Assembly (NCBI RefSeq): GCF_011067745.1
Contig: NZ_JAAMPJ010000001.1
Span: 62,001-126,000, forward strand
Direction: 5' to 3'
DNA from: Lentzea alba
Lineage (GTDB): Bacteria > Actinomycetota > Actinomycetes > Mycobacteriales > Pseudonocardiaceae
Length of the DNA: 64,000 nucleotides
Below, piece after piece: positions 1 to 8,349 of the stretch. A model generated the notes under the pieces. It did no database searches. It was given only the letters and a program-made list of their open reading frames with translations, and was not told where the DNA came from. Made by a program: the position numbers and the translations under genes. How positions within the stretch are numbered: position 1 is the stretch's first letter; each line of letters opens with the position of its first letter.

Positions 1-516
1 CCTGGTCAGTTCAACCGTGCCCGTACCACCCTCGACGTGCTTGTAGACGTCATCGACGAGTTCGAACGCAGTCAGACTGAACGGATCACCGAGCTCGACG
101 AGCCAATAGTGTGCGATCCCGGCCCTCGCGTACTCCGCCGGTTTCACCACCCGATCCGTTCGCTCCGAACCTGGCGACACGACCTCGACCACGAGCAGAA
201 CGTCTGCAGCATCGAGATGACGGTCTCCGTCGCCGTAGTTCTCGACGGACAGAACCACGACATCCGGCCTGCGCACCGTCGCTCGCATGCCGGACTTGAG
301 CGCGACGTCCACGTCGATCACCGCGGTCAGATGATCCGGCAGTTGCTCATCCAGACAGTAGGCGAGCTTCGTAGCGGCACGTTGATGCCGTGGGAAGGGT
401 GAAGCGATCACTTGCAAGACTCCATCAACGAGTTCATGGCGACGACACATGTCCTCTGGCATTGCGTCCCACTCGTTCAGGCTCATCAGGTGATTTCGCC
501 GCACTTCCGCGGTCAT
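1..516 (-). CDS. Uma2 family endonuclease (DUF820), C-terminus cut by window edge
   Basis: The minus strand reads open from an ATG at 516 to the window edge (172 codons, no stop), so the C-terminus is missing. The product begins MTAEVRRNHLMSLNEWDAMP and carries the Uma2/DUF820 pattern: an early RHELVDGVL strand, then RRPDVVVL and VVEVVSPGSERTDRV followed by a Lys and AGIAHYWLVE, the usual PD-(D/E)XK-like core. Uma2 proteins are predicted nucleases of unknown role, abundant in actinomycetes and cyanobacteria. The ATG at codon 11 is an alternative start. A second Uma2 gene lies at 31657-32226. Family confident, function not known. Confidence 0.8.
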   Translation of the reverse strand, partial: MTAEVRRNHLMSLNEWDAMPEDMCRRHELVDGVLQVIASPFPRHQRAATKLAYCLDEQLPDHLTAVIDVDVALKSGMRATVRRPDVVVLSVENYGDGDRHLDAADVLLVVEVVSPGSERTDRVVKPAEYARAGIAHYWLVELGDPFSLTAFELVDDVYKHVEGGTGTVELTR

Positions 517-653
517 GTGACACCCTTCTTCCGCCTTGGAGTCTCTCGCCACCAGCTCTACCAGCATCGCGCTTGGAGGAACTCCACGCGATCACTCACA
601 AGCGTGGTTCTTCGAACTGGCGTGCTAGGTATTGTCGGATTACGGCTTGAGCA

Positions 654-1580
654 TCATTCCCACCGCATGCGGTCGACCTTCCACACCCCGCTCGGTGGCC
701 GTTCCTGGAGCAGCGGCGTGATGAAGGCGTCAGCCAGGGGCAGGACACCGTCGAGAGTCCGATGTTCGGCGGACAGTTCCGTGGTCTTGCCCGCCGCCGC
801 CCGATAACCGGCGGTCCAGGAAGCATCCGGCACGGCGAACTCCGCGGGGAGGAGCAGATGCGTCCCCGCCGAGGTCCGGCGGCGCACTTCGGCGTGCAGT
901 GCCCGATGAGTGGTCGCACCGTCCAGTGTGGAGTGGCACGCGATCAGCACCAGGTCGACGAGATCCTTGAACCTCGTCGACGGCAGCAGTCGTTCGCGAT
1001 GCCGCTCGTACATCGCCGCGATCTTGTCCGCGACGTGGTCCTCGAGCGGCCACATCCGGATCTCCGGCCACGGGCTCGAGTCGATGGCGAACGGCGCCGT
1101 GAGCTGCTCGACGGTGAGCCGCCCGACGGGGTGCAGTTCAGCCGCCACGACGTCGACGCTGACCGTGGCCAGCTGCCGGAGACCGAACATGACCTTGAAC
1201 CGCACTTTGCGCGAGGGACGGTTGGCCGCCGTTTCGTGCGACGTGTCGTGATGGTCGAACCGGAGGTGATCGTCCAGCTCGATCGACGCCGCCGCGAGCA
1301 GCGCTTCGACCGCGCCGTCCACGGTGGCGTCCTCGCTCACCCGCAGAAGATCGACGTCGGTCGAGTACCTGGCTCTCGGCCAGCGAACCAGCAGCGCCTG
1401 ACCTCCCTTGAGCACCCAGCCGTCGGAGTCGGAGTGGAACACCCGCGCCAGCAGCCGACGGTGGTAGTAGCGCTCGATGAGCTCGCCGGTGGGGACTCCG
1501 GTGAGCCGCGAACTGTTCGCCGCGCGACTCTTGAGCGAACTCATGAAGGCCTGCGGACTGGGAAGTCGTTCTGAGGTCAT
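654..1580 (-). CDS. abiEii: AbiEii/AbiGii-type nucleotidyltransferase toxin
   Basis: 308 aa. The protein has the AbiEii nucleotidyltransferase core: LKGGQALLVRWPRARYSTDVDLL near residues 58-79 (the G-G-x-A-L ... S-T-D-x-D signature), a second acidic strand in TVSVDVVA, and the C-terminal block EDHVADKIAAMYERH ... RFKDLVDLVL that ends the catalytic lobe. In type IV toxin-antitoxin systems such enzymes are GTP-binding nucleotidyltransferases that stop growth, some by modifying tRNA, and can act as abortive phage defence. Its ATG overlaps the stop of the antitoxin gene by 4 bp (ATGA), so the two are translationally coupled. Downstream to 517 I see no further gene. Confidence 0.85.
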   Translation of the reverse strand: MTSERLPSPQAFMSSLKSRAANSSRLTGVPTGELIERYYHRRLLARVFHSDSDGWVLKGGQALLVRWPRARYSTDVDLLRVSEDATVDGAVEALLAAASIELDDHLRFDHHDTSHETAANRPSRKVRFKVMFGLRQLATVSVDVVAAELHPVGRLTVEQLTAPFAIDSSPWPEIRMWPLEDHVADKIAAMYERHRERLLPSTRFKDLVDLVLIACHSTLDGATTHRALHAEVRRRTSAGTHLLLPAEFAVPDASWTAGYRAAAGKTTELSAEHRTLDGVLPLADAFITPLLQERPPSGVWKVDRMRWE

Positions 1581-2410
1581 GTCTTTTCAGTTGGTTCCGC
1601 GTTGTCGGGAACGACCGTCCGCAGCAGGCGTCGCAGGGCCTCGGGAGACATCTCCGCGAGCTGCCCCCACGTGACGTTCATGTTCTTGAGCTGGCCCGGG
1701 GAGAGCCCTTGCAGCTGAGCCCGGGTGACCGCCGGTGCGGGCCGGTTGACCAGGTCCTGGACGGACTGACCGATCTGGGCGAGCAACAGGTCCAGCAGCG
1801 CCGCACCGGTCGCGGGTGCCGCGCCGTAAGCCCGCGCGTGCGGCTGGATCCGCTCTGCCAGCTCGTCGAGCCGAACCTGCCCCGCTTCGACCGCCTGACG
1901 CACGATGGTCGCGACGTGGCCGGCATCCGTGTGTTGCCCGAGCAGGTCGTAGATCGTGCGCGTGGGAGTGGTGACCGGCAGGCCGTTGAGCACCGCCACG
2001 TCGGCTTCGGTCAGCTCTCCTCTGCGCAGCCGCACCCCCGGATCGCGGGTGGTGCGCCTGCGGGGCGTGGTGATCTCCACCCGGTTGTTCACCAGATCGC
2101 CGAGGTTGTGCAGCCGCGCCGCGGATTCGTGGGAGACGACACCACCATCGGGGTCCAGCTTGGACCTCGTCCAACCCGCGACTTCGGGACGTAGCGCGAG
2201 CCAGGCCGCTTGTTCGGCCCGGGCATCGGACACCTCGGCGGATGTCACCGCGTAGACGCCACGACGCACGGACTCCAGGAGGCCCGCGGACTTCAGCCGA
2301 TGCAGCGTGACGTCGTCGACCCCGCTGCGCAGGGCCTGCTGCGTCGTGACCATGCCCCACTGCCCAGCGGTGTACTCGCCGAGCAGCTCAAGAGCACGAA
2401 TCGCCTCCAT
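1577..2410 (-). CDS. abiEi: AbiEi-type antitoxin and autorepressor (type IV TA)
   Basis: 277 aa, first gene of the AbiE pair. The N-terminal 70 residues form a winged-helix (GQWGMVTTQQALRSGVDDVTLHRLKSAGLLESVRRGVYAV), typical of AbiEi where it binds DNA; the middle has the AbiEi C-terminal-domain pattern (SHESAARLHNLGDL, EITTPRR, RTIYDLL). The extra C-terminal third (from about residue 190) is less conserved. AbiEi proteins neutralise AbiEii without stable complex formation and repress their own promoter through inverted repeats. Such a repeat lies directly upstream at 2428-2474. Start chosen at the ATG at 2410, which leaves the operator just outside the gene. Confidence 0.85.
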   Translation of the reverse strand: MEAIRALELLGEYTAGQWGMVTTQQALRSGVDDVTLHRLKSAGLLESVRRGVYAVTSAEVSDARAEQAAWLALRPEVAGWTRSKLDPDGGVVSHESAARLHNLGDLVNNRVEITTPRRRTTRDPGVRLRRGELTEADVAVLNGLPVTTPTRTIYDLLGQHTDAGHVATIVRQAVEAGQVRLDELAERIQPHARAYGAAPATGAALLDLLLAQIGQSVQDLVNRPAPAVTRAQLQGLSPGQLKNMNVTWGQLAEMSPEALRRLLRTVVPDNAEPTEKT

Positions 2411-2474
2411 GCAGCAAATCCTACATCGGTGTGCAGCGTTTCCTACACTCTAGATGCAGGAAACGCTGCACACC
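2411..2474 (-). promoter_or_regulatory. Operator of the AbiE operon: perfect 17-bp inverted repeat plus a third half-site
   Basis: GGTGTGCAGCGTTTCCT (2428-2444) and its exact reverse complement AGGAAACGCTGCACACC (2458-2474) flank a 13-nt centre. A third, weaker half-site GCAGCAAATCCTACA at 2411-2425 matches GCAGCGTTTCCTACA at 2433-2447 in 12 of 15 positions, 22 bp apart, about two helical turns. It sits 1 bp upstream of the abiEi start. AbiEi autoregulation through inverted repeats is established for Streptococcus agalactiae AbiE; assignment here is inference from position and symmetry. Confidence 0.75.
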
Positions 2475-2507
2475 TGACCTCTGCTCTGCTCACCGGCGAC
2501 GCACCGG

Positions 2508-2852
2508 TCACTGCTCGTCCAGGTCGAACGGTTCGTCGTGCCACCGCCACCCGGCCGTGCCGTCTCCGTGGATGTGGAGCCAGAACTCGGCCACCGGTTC
2601 CCCGTCCGGGAACGTCATGGTCAACGACTTCCGGATCTGCTCGTAGCAGGCGTCGGACCGCTCGTGGTCCTCGTCGTCGATCGCCTGCTCTTGCTCGGCG
2701 AACACCGACCGGAACTCCTCGAAGCCGGGCAGGGTCTCGACGTCGGCGTGCATCCACGGGAAGTCCCCGCCGGTCACCGTCAGCCGGGCGATCTCCTGGC
2801 CCGCGTGGTGCAGCCGCCAGACCGCACCGTTCTCCATCTTCGGGTTGCTCAT
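2508..2852 (-). CDS. Hypothetical protein coupled to tesB
   Basis: 114 aa, starting MSNPKMENGAVWRLHH at the ATG at 2850-2852, which overlaps the tesB stop in an ATGA, so it is the second gene of a tesB operon. Composition is acidic with many Trp/His/Asp residues and no signal peptide or membrane segment. I do not recognise the family. A longer in-frame reading to 3173 would run antisense-like through tesB and is rejected. The gene ends 34 bp before the AbiE operator. Confidence 0.7.
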   Translation of the reverse strand: MSNPKMENGAVWRLHHAGQEIARLTVTGGDFPWMHADVETLPGFEEFRSVFAEQEQAIDDEDHERSDACYEQIRKSLTMTFPDGEPVAEFWLHIHGDGTAGWRWHDEPFDLDEQ

Positions 2853-3745
2853 TGGTTGAGGACCCGGATCAGGCCCTCCTGCACGACCGTCGCCACCAGC
2901 TGCCCGTCCCGCGTGAAGAACTGGCCGGTGGCCAGCCCGCGATTCCCCGAGGCCGACGGCGAAGCGGTGTCGTACAACAGCCACTCGTCGGCCCGGAACG
3001 GCCGGTGGAACCACATCGCGTGGTCCAGCGAAGCCCCGAGAACCTTGTCCAGGCCCCAATAAACGCCGTGCTTCGCCAGCACACCGTCCAAAAGGGTCAT
3101 GTCCGAGGCGTAGGTCATGATGCAGATGTGCAGCATCGGGTCGTCCGGCAGCTTGCCGTCCGCCTTCATCCACACCCGTGACGCGGCCTCGCCCGGACCG
3201 TCCTCACGCGACTCCCACGGCGGCTCGGTGACGTAACGCACGTCGATCGGGCGCGGGAACTTCGACGTGTGCAGCCCGTACCCCTCGGCCTGCTCGCTCC
3301 ACGTCGGCAGCGACTCCGGGTCCGGCACGGCGGGCATCCCCGCCGCGTGCTCGACGCCCTGTTCCTCCAGCTGGAACGAAGCGGACAGGGCGAAGATCGC
3401 CTTGCCGTGCTGCACGGCGACGACGCGGCGGGTCGTGAACGAGCGGCCGTCGCGGATGCGGTCCACCTCGTACACGATCGGCACGCGCGGGTCGCCGGGC
3501 CGGATGAAGTACGAGTGCAGCGAGTGCACCCGCCGCTCGACCGGCACGGTCCTGCCGGCGGCGACCAGCGCCTGACCTGCGACCTGCCCACCGAACACGC
3601 GCACCGGCGACTCGGCGGGCGACACGCCTCGGAAGATGTTCTCCTCGATGCGTTCCAGGTCGAGCAACGCGACCAGGTCGTCCACTGCGGATTGTCCGCT
3701 CAAGCCCGACGGGCTCGTCGCAGCGGCACGGGCGGCCTCAGTCAC
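2849..3745 (-). CDS. tesB: Acyl-CoA thioesterase II (TesB)
   Basis: 298 aa, normal length for TesB. It hydrolyses acyl-CoA to free acid and CoA. The double-hotdog fold is visible: first hotdog with RVFGGQVAGQALVAA (about 48-62) and HSYFIRPGDP, second hotdog with ICIMTYASDMTLLD, LDHAMWFHRPFRADEWLLYD and a final QLVATVVQEGLIR. The Asp of the YASD(M) block, the Thr/Ser stretch and the Gln of VVQEG correspond to the Asp-Thr-Gln active site of E. coli TesB. Translationally coupled to the 114-aa gene below and separated from pyk by a terminator. The same pyk-tesB order is known in mycobacteria. Confidence 0.93.
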   Translation of the reverse strand: MTEAARAAATSPSGLSGQSAVDDLVALLDLERIEENIFRGVSPAESPVRVFGGQVAGQALVAAGRTVPVERRVHSLHSYFIRPGDPRVPIVYEVDRIRDGRSFTTRRVVAVQHGKAIFALSASFQLEEQGVEHAAGMPAVPDPESLPTWSEQAEGYGLHTSKFPRPIDVRYVTEPPWESREDGPGEAASRVWMKADGKLPDDPMLHICIMTYASDMTLLDGVLAKHGVYWGLDKVLGASLDHAMWFHRPFRADEWLLYDTASPSASGNRGLATGQFFTRDGQLVATVVQEGLIRVLNQ

Positions 3746-3795
3746 GGCAGAACTCTCCCTAGCGGCACGGTCGTCTTCCAGGTCTCAGCAAGGCA

Positions 3796-3840
3796 GCGGC
3801 CCCGCTCCCCCACACGACCAGTATGAGGGGGCGGGGCCGC
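3796..3840 (-). terminator. Strong hairpin downstream of pyk
   Basis: GCGGCCCCGC-T-CCCCC pairs with GGGGGCGGGGCCGC across a 15-nt loop, a 15-bp GC stem with one bulged T. It lies between the pyk stop (3874) and the tesB start (3745), so it probably ends the pyk transcript. No T-tract, as is usual in actinomycetes. Confidence 0.75.
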
Positions 3841-3873
3841 CACGACGGACCTGCGTGAGAGGCGGAACACGCT

Positions 3874-5298
3874 CTACGCGTGGTCGTCCTCCCCCAGCCG
3901 GTGCACCCGGATGAGGTTCGTCGACCCGATGGTGCCAGGAGGCGAACCGGCGACGACCACCATGAGGTCACCGGCCTGGTAGCGGCCGATCTCGATCATG
4001 GCCACGTCGACCTGGCGCACCATCTCGTCGGTGGACTCCACCTTCGGCACCAGGAACGTCTCGGTGCCCCACGTCAGCGACAGCTGCGAGCGCACGGACG
4101 GCTCCGGCGTGAAGGCCAGCAGCGGCAGGTGCGTGTGCAGACGGGCCAACCGGCGCACGGTGTCACCGGACTGCGTGAAGGCGACCAGGGCCTTGGCGTT
4201 GAGGCGCTCGCCGATGTCGCGGGCCGCGTAGGAGATCACGCCGCGCTTGGTGCGCGGGACGTGGGTCAGCGGTGGCACGACGACCGACTCGGTCTCGACG
4301 GCCTCGATGATGCGGCCCATGGTCTGCACGGACTCGATGGCGTAGCGGCCGACCGAGGTCTCACCGGACAGCATCAGGGCGTCCGCGCCGTCGAGCACCG
4401 CGTTCGCGACGTCGGACGTCTCGGCGCGGGTCGGACGGGAGTTGGTGATCATCGAGTCGAGCATCTGGGTCGCGACGATCACCGGCTTGGCGTTCTCGCG
4501 GGCGATCTGGATCGCGCGCTTCTGCACCAGCGGGACGTGCTCCAGCGGCAGCTCGACGCCCAGGTCACCGCGGGCGACCATGACGCCGTCGAAGGCAAGC
4601 ACGATGGCCTCGAGGTTGTCGACGGCCTCCGGCTTCTCGATCTTCGCGATCACCGGGAGGCGGCGGCTGCCCGAGCGGTCCATGACCTGGTGGACCAGGT
4701 CGATGTCCGCGGGCGAGCGCACGAACGACAGAGCGATGAAGTCCACGCCCAGCGAGAGCGCGAACTCGAGGTCCTCGATGTCCTTCTCGGACAACGCGGG
4801 CACGGAGACGTCCATGCCGGGCAGCGAAAGGCCCTTGTTGTTGCTGACGGGTCCGCCCTCGGTGACCTCGCACACGACGTCGGAACCTTCGACGTCGACG
4901 ACCACGAGGCCGACCTTGCCGTCGTCCACGAGCAGGCGGTCGCCGACCTTGGCGTCCTTCGCGAGCTCCTTGTACGTCGTCGACACGCGGTCGTGCGTGC
5001 CCTCGACGTCCTCGACGGTGACGCGGACCACGTCGCCGGTGTTCCAGTCGACCGGACCCGCGGCGAAACGGCCGAGGCGGATCTTGGGGCCCTGGAGGTC
5101 GGCGAGGATGCCCACGGCGCGGCCGGACTCGTCGGCTGCCGCCCGAACCATGTCGTAGACCTGCTTGTGGTCGGCATGGCTGCCGTGGCTGAAGTTCATC
5201 CTGGCCACGTCCATACCGGCCGCTACCAGGTCGCGGACCTTGTCCGGCGTGCCGGTGGCTGGTCCGAGCGTACAGACGATCTTTGCGCGTCGACTCAC
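3874..5298 (-). CDS. pyk: Pyruvate kinase
   Basis: 474 aa. Converts phosphoenolpyruvate and ADP to pyruvate and ATP in glycolysis. The start is the GTG at 5298 (VSRRAKIVCTLGPATG), matching the family N-terminus; the longer reading to 5463 adds a 55-residue tail with no homology and would remove the divergent promoter. Seen: MNFSHGSH, the ADLQGPKIRLG strand, the K of IAKIEKPE (phosphate transfer), MVARGDLGVE (metal and PEP binding) and the signature ATQMLDSMITNSRPTRAE. The C-terminal allosteric domain is complete. A GGAGG lies 16 nt upstream. Divergent from the VanZ gene. Confidence 0.97.
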   Translation of the reverse strand: MSRRAKIVCTLGPATGTPDKVRDLVAAGMDVARMNFSHGSHADHKQVYDMVRAAADESGRAVGILADLQGPKIRLGRFAAGPVDWNTGDVVRVTVEDVEGTHDRVSTTYKELAKDAKVGDRLLVDDGKVGLVVVDVEGSDVVCEVTEGGPVSNNKGLSLPGMDVSVPALSEKDIEDLEFALSLGVDFIALSFVRSPADIDLVHQVMDRSGSRRLPVIAKIEKPEAVDNLEAIVLAFDGVMVARGDLGVELPLEHVPLVQKRAIQIARENAKPVIVATQMLDSMITNSRPTRAETSDVANAVLDGADALMLSGETSVGRYAIESVQTMGRIIEAVETESVVVPPLTHVPRTKRGVISYAARDIGERLNAKALVAFTQSGDTVRRLARLHTHLPLLAFTPEPSVRSQLSLTWGTETFLVPKVESTDEMVRQVDVAMIEIGRYQAGDLMVVVAGSPPGTIGSTNLIRVHRLGEDDHA

Positions 5299-5362
5299 GT
5301 CAGTAGAGAGTAGTCCTCCTTCCTGGACCGATCCCGAACTACCACTCAGTAATGTTCTGACC

Positions 5363-5707
5363 ATGGGTCGAGTACTCCCTTTTGTGATCGCGGCGTTGCT
5401 CAGCGTCGTCGTGTTGTTCACCCCGGAGTCAGGTGTGCCGACCGCACCACCCGGCACGGACAAGGTGATTCACACGCTGTTGTTCGCGCTGCTCGCGTTC
5501 ACCGGCCTGTACGCGAATATTTCTCGCATTTTGCCGTTGCTCGTCGTCTACGCGGGCGTCTCGGAGGTTCTCCAGCAACTCATCACGCCACTTCACCGCA
5601 GCGGAGACGTGCTCGACGCGCTGGTGGACGTGCTGGGCATCGGCCTCGGCTGGGCTATCGCCTCGGCGATTCGCTCACGCCGACGTGGTCCTCGCACCAC
5701 GCGTTGA
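5363..5707 (+). CDS. VanZ-like membrane protein
   Basis: 114 aa beginning MGRVLPFVIAALLSVVVLFTP at the ATG at 5363. Three to four hydrophobic helices and the VanZ signature are present: DKVIHTLLFALLAFTG, then EVLQQLITPLHRSGDVLDALVDVLGIGLG, where the Glu/Gln and the D-x-x-D loop are conserved. VanZ-family proteins are linked to teicoplanin resistance in enterococci, but most actinomycete members have no known function. Reading upstream to 5165 would enter pyk antisense and is rejected. The 3' end overlaps the convergent DUF2461 gene by 53 bp. Confidence 0.8.
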   Translation: MGRVLPFVIAALLSVVVLFTPESGVPTAPPGTDKVIHTLLFALLAFTGLYANISRILPLLVVYAGVSEVLQQLITPLHRSGDVLDALVDVLGIGLGWAIASAIRSRRRGPRTTR

Positions 5708-6302
5708 AGTCCTTGAGCTGCCGCCACGACTTGCGCACCCGGTCGAGGCACGCCGGCTCGTGCAGCACGTCGTCCGGTTCCCAAACCTTGCGCACCCAGA
5801 TCGACCGGTGCTTGAGCAGGTCGAGGTGCGGGTGGTCGTCGGCGAACCCGCGCGGCTTGGACTTCATCACGTCGCCGTGCAGGTCCCAGCCCTGCTTGAG
5901 CAGCTTGTCGATGATCTTGCGCAGCAGCACGCCGTGCGCGTCGACCGAGGCGCGGTAACGAGCGAGCTGGTCAGGGGCCATGTGGTACGAACCGCCGCCG
6001 GTCGCGAGGCCCTCCGAGCTGATCTGCGTGTAGTACGCACCGCCGCCGCGGCCCTTTTCGATGACGCCACCGCAGTGCGTCTTGTACGGCGTCTTGTCCT
6101 TGGCGAACCGCACGTCCCGGTACGGCCGGAAGACCTTGCCCGGCCCGAACTCCTTCTCCAGGTCGGCGAGCAGCGCCTCCATCGGCGCCTTCACGTCCCG
6201 CAGGTAGGTCTCCTTGTTGTCTTCCCAGTACGCCTTCGAGTTGTCCAGTTCGAGGCCGTCGTAGAAGTCGATGGCGTACTCGCCGAAACCGCTGAACGTC
6301 AC
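5655..6302 (-). CDS. DUF2461 (TIGR02453) family protein
   Basis: 215 aa, full family length. Seen: an N-terminal FYDGLELDNSKAYWEDNKETYL block, then VFRPYRDVRFAKDKTPYKTHCGGVI and GGGAYYTQISSEGLATGGG, all hallmarks of DUF2461. These proteins are widespread and soluble, with no established biochemical role. No signal peptide. Divergent from the helicase-associated gene (75-nt gap) and convergent with VanZ. Confidence 0.85.
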   Translation of the reverse strand: MTFSGFGEYAIDFYDGLELDNSKAYWEDNKETYLRDVKAPMEALLADLEKEFGPGKVFRPYRDVRFAKDKTPYKTHCGGVIEKGRGGGAYYTQISSEGLATGGGSYHMAPDQLARYRASVDAHGVLLRKIIDKLLKQGWDLHGDVMKSKPRGFADDHPHLDLLKHRSIWVRKVWEPDDVLHEPACLDRVRKSWRQLKDFNAWCEDHVGVSESPRR

Positions 6303-6377
6303 CGGGACAGCCTAGGCTGATCGCCCAAGCGCGTGAAATTCGTTTGAGCGCACACAATCAAGGCCATAATCAGATGA

Positions 6378-8297
6378 ATGGCCCGCCGTATCAACGCGCT
6401 CGCGACCTGGCTTCACCAACTCGAGGCGGACGAGGTGGCCGCGATCCTCGTGCACCGCCGCGACGTGGCGGACCGCTTCGTCCGCACGCTGAAGGACCTC
6501 GCGACACAGCTCACCGACTCCGACTCGGTCCACGCCTCCGAGGACACACTGGACCAGGGCGCGCTCGACCTGCTCGGCGCGATCGTGGCGCAGGGCAACG
6601 CGGGCACGATCGACACCGTGTGCAGCGAGCTGCGGTGTTCGATCGGCGACTTCGAACGGGCCTTCGGGCAGCTCAAGGAACGGGCGCTCGCGTGGCCCGC
6701 CGGACCGAAGCTGATCGCGGTGAACTCGGTGCGGACGAACGGCGCGGTGCGCGGCCAGTTGACGCCACGGCCGAAGACGCCGTTACGACGCAAGGCGTCG
6801 GCGATCTCGCCGATCGTCGCCGCAATGTCCACTGTGGACGGCGTGGCCCGGCTGCTGGCGCACTGCGAGCAGGACAGCTTCGACGCCCGTTACACCGGTG
6901 GCGTGGCGACGGTGGAGATCAGGCGGGTCGCGCGGGCTCTGCGGGTCGCGGACGGCGTGCTGCGGTTGTGGCTCGAACTCGCCGCCGAGGCCCAGCTGGT
7001 CGGGGTCGAACGCGCGCGGCTGCTGCCGACCAAGCAGTCCGACGACTGGCTCGACTCGCAGCCGGGGGTCAGGCTCGCGGCGCTGGTCAAGGCGTGGCAG
7101 CGGATGGACTGGCGGCCGGAACCGGACCAGGCGCGGGCGGCTTTGCGCGACTACACCGGCGCGGCCGGTCTCGCGCTCAGGCGCACGACCCTGGAGCGGT
7201 TCTCGGCCGAGCAGGCCTTCATGGACACGGACGATCTGGTCGCCGACCTCGTGTGGTCACGGCCGGCGGTGCACGACGAGCGGGCGACGGCGGCGGTGAT
7301 CAGCGAGATGGAGTCGCTGGGACTGGTGGCGGGCGGCGCGCTCACGCCGTTGGGTGTGGCGGTGCGGGAGGACGGCGACATCGACGGTGCCGCCGCCGAC
7401 CTGATGCCCCCGGCCGCGGAGAAGGCCGCGTTCCAGACGGACATGACCGCGGTAGTGAACGGGCTGCCGTCGCCCGCGCTGAGCTCGACGCTGAACCTGG
7501 TGGCGGACCTGGAGGACAACGACGCCGCACGGGTGTGGCGCTTGTCCGCCGGGTCGGTGCGGCGCGCGTTGGACACGGGGCTCTCCGCCGACGAGGTGCT
7601 CTGGCAGCTCGCCGCCGTGTCGGAGGCGCCGCTGCCGCAGGTCATCGAGTACCAGGTGCAGGACGTGGCACGACGGCACGGGCACCTGACGGTCAGCGAG
7701 GTGACGAGCTGCGTGCGAGCCGAGGATCCGGCGTTGCTGCAGGAGATCGCCAAGTCGAAGCGGCTGGCGTCGTTGCGGCTGCGGTTCCTGGCGCCGACCG
7801 TGCTGGCCTCCGCGCGGCCGATGACGGAGACGCTGGCGGCGTTGCGCCGGGCCGGGTACGCGCCGACCGGGGTGGACGCGGGCGAGAAGTCCATTGTGGA
7901 GCGAGTGGAACGGCAACGGGCGTCGGCACGCGGTGAGCGCCGGCCGGACAGGTGGTGGCGGACCGAACTGGACGACCTGGAGCTGACCCAGCTCGCGATC
8001 AGGCTGGTGGAGCAGGAACGGCCGACCGTCGGCCGGGGCACACCGCGGGCCAGCGCGGCGCGGTTGCTGCGCGACCAGAACGTCTTCCTGCGCGACGAGG
8101 AGGTGATGCTCCTGGCGTCGGCGCTGGTCTCCGGCGATCGCGTCGAGATCGGCTATGCGAGCGGTCCGCGCAAGATCGACACCTACGTGATCCTCCCGAC
8201 CAAGCACCTCGAAGGCGTGCTGACCGCGGAGTGCGAGGACGGCTCGACCCGCGAGTTCGACATCGGGCACGTCCGCAAGGTCGCCATCCCCGCATGA
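6378..8297 (+). CDS. Helicase-associated (XPB/Ssl2 N-terminal-like) protein with WYL-like C-terminus
   Basis: 639 aa. The layout matches actinobacterial helicase-associated proteins (Helicase_C_3 type): helical N-terminal half, a middle region with repeated small helices (FMDTDDLVADLVWSRPAV, LGLVAGGALTPLGVAVRE), a conserved SSTLNLVADLEDNDAARVWRLS stretch and VIEYQVQDVARRHGHL. The last 60 residues (SGDRVEIGYASGPRKIDTYVILPTKHLEGVLTAECEDGSTREFDIGHVRKV, split here only for description) resemble a WYL ligand-sensing beta barrel. No Walker A or DEAD motif exists, so it is not itself a helicase. In mycobacteria the homologue neighbours the XPB helicase gene, which is not seen here. Its role is unknown. 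Confidence 0.7.
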   Translation: MARRINALATWLHQLEADEVAAILVHRRDVADRFVRTLKDLATQLTDSDSVHASEDTLDQGALDLLGAIVAQGNAGTIDTVCSELRCSIGDFERAFGQLKERALAWPAGPKLIAVNSVRTNGAVRGQLTPRPKTPLRRKASAISPIVAAMSTVDGVARLLAHCEQDSFDARYTGGVATVEIRRVARALRVADGVLRLWLELAAEAQLVGVERARLLPTKQSDDWLDSQPGVRLAALVKAWQRMDWRPEPDQARAALRDYTGAAGLALRRTTLERFSAEQAFMDTDDLVADLVWSRPAVHDERATAAVISEMESLGLVAGGALTPLGVAVREDGDIDGAAADLMPPAAEKAAFQTDMTAVVNGLPSPALSSTLNLVADLEDNDAARVWRLSAGSVRRALDTGLSADEVLWQLAAVSEAPLPQVIEYQVQDVARRHGHLTVSEVTSCVRAEDPALLQEIAKSKRLASLRLRFLAPTVLASARPMTETLAALRRAGYAPTGVDAGEKSIVERVERQRASARGERRPDRWWRTELDDLELTQLAIRLVEQERPTVGRGTPRASAARLLRDQNVFLRDEEVMLLASALVSGDRVEIGYASGPRKIDTYVILPTKHLEGVLTAECEDGSTREFDIGHVRKVAIPA

Positions 8298-8349
8298 ACA
8301 GCCGGTGAAGTCCGGCCGACTCCGGTGATCACGTGCTGATACTGGAAGT

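Noticed and set aside
2853..3173. Extension of the 114-aa gene back to 3173
   Set aside because: The added part is antisense to nothing but lies within tesB in another frame; the ATGA overlap at 2849-2852 gives a better start.
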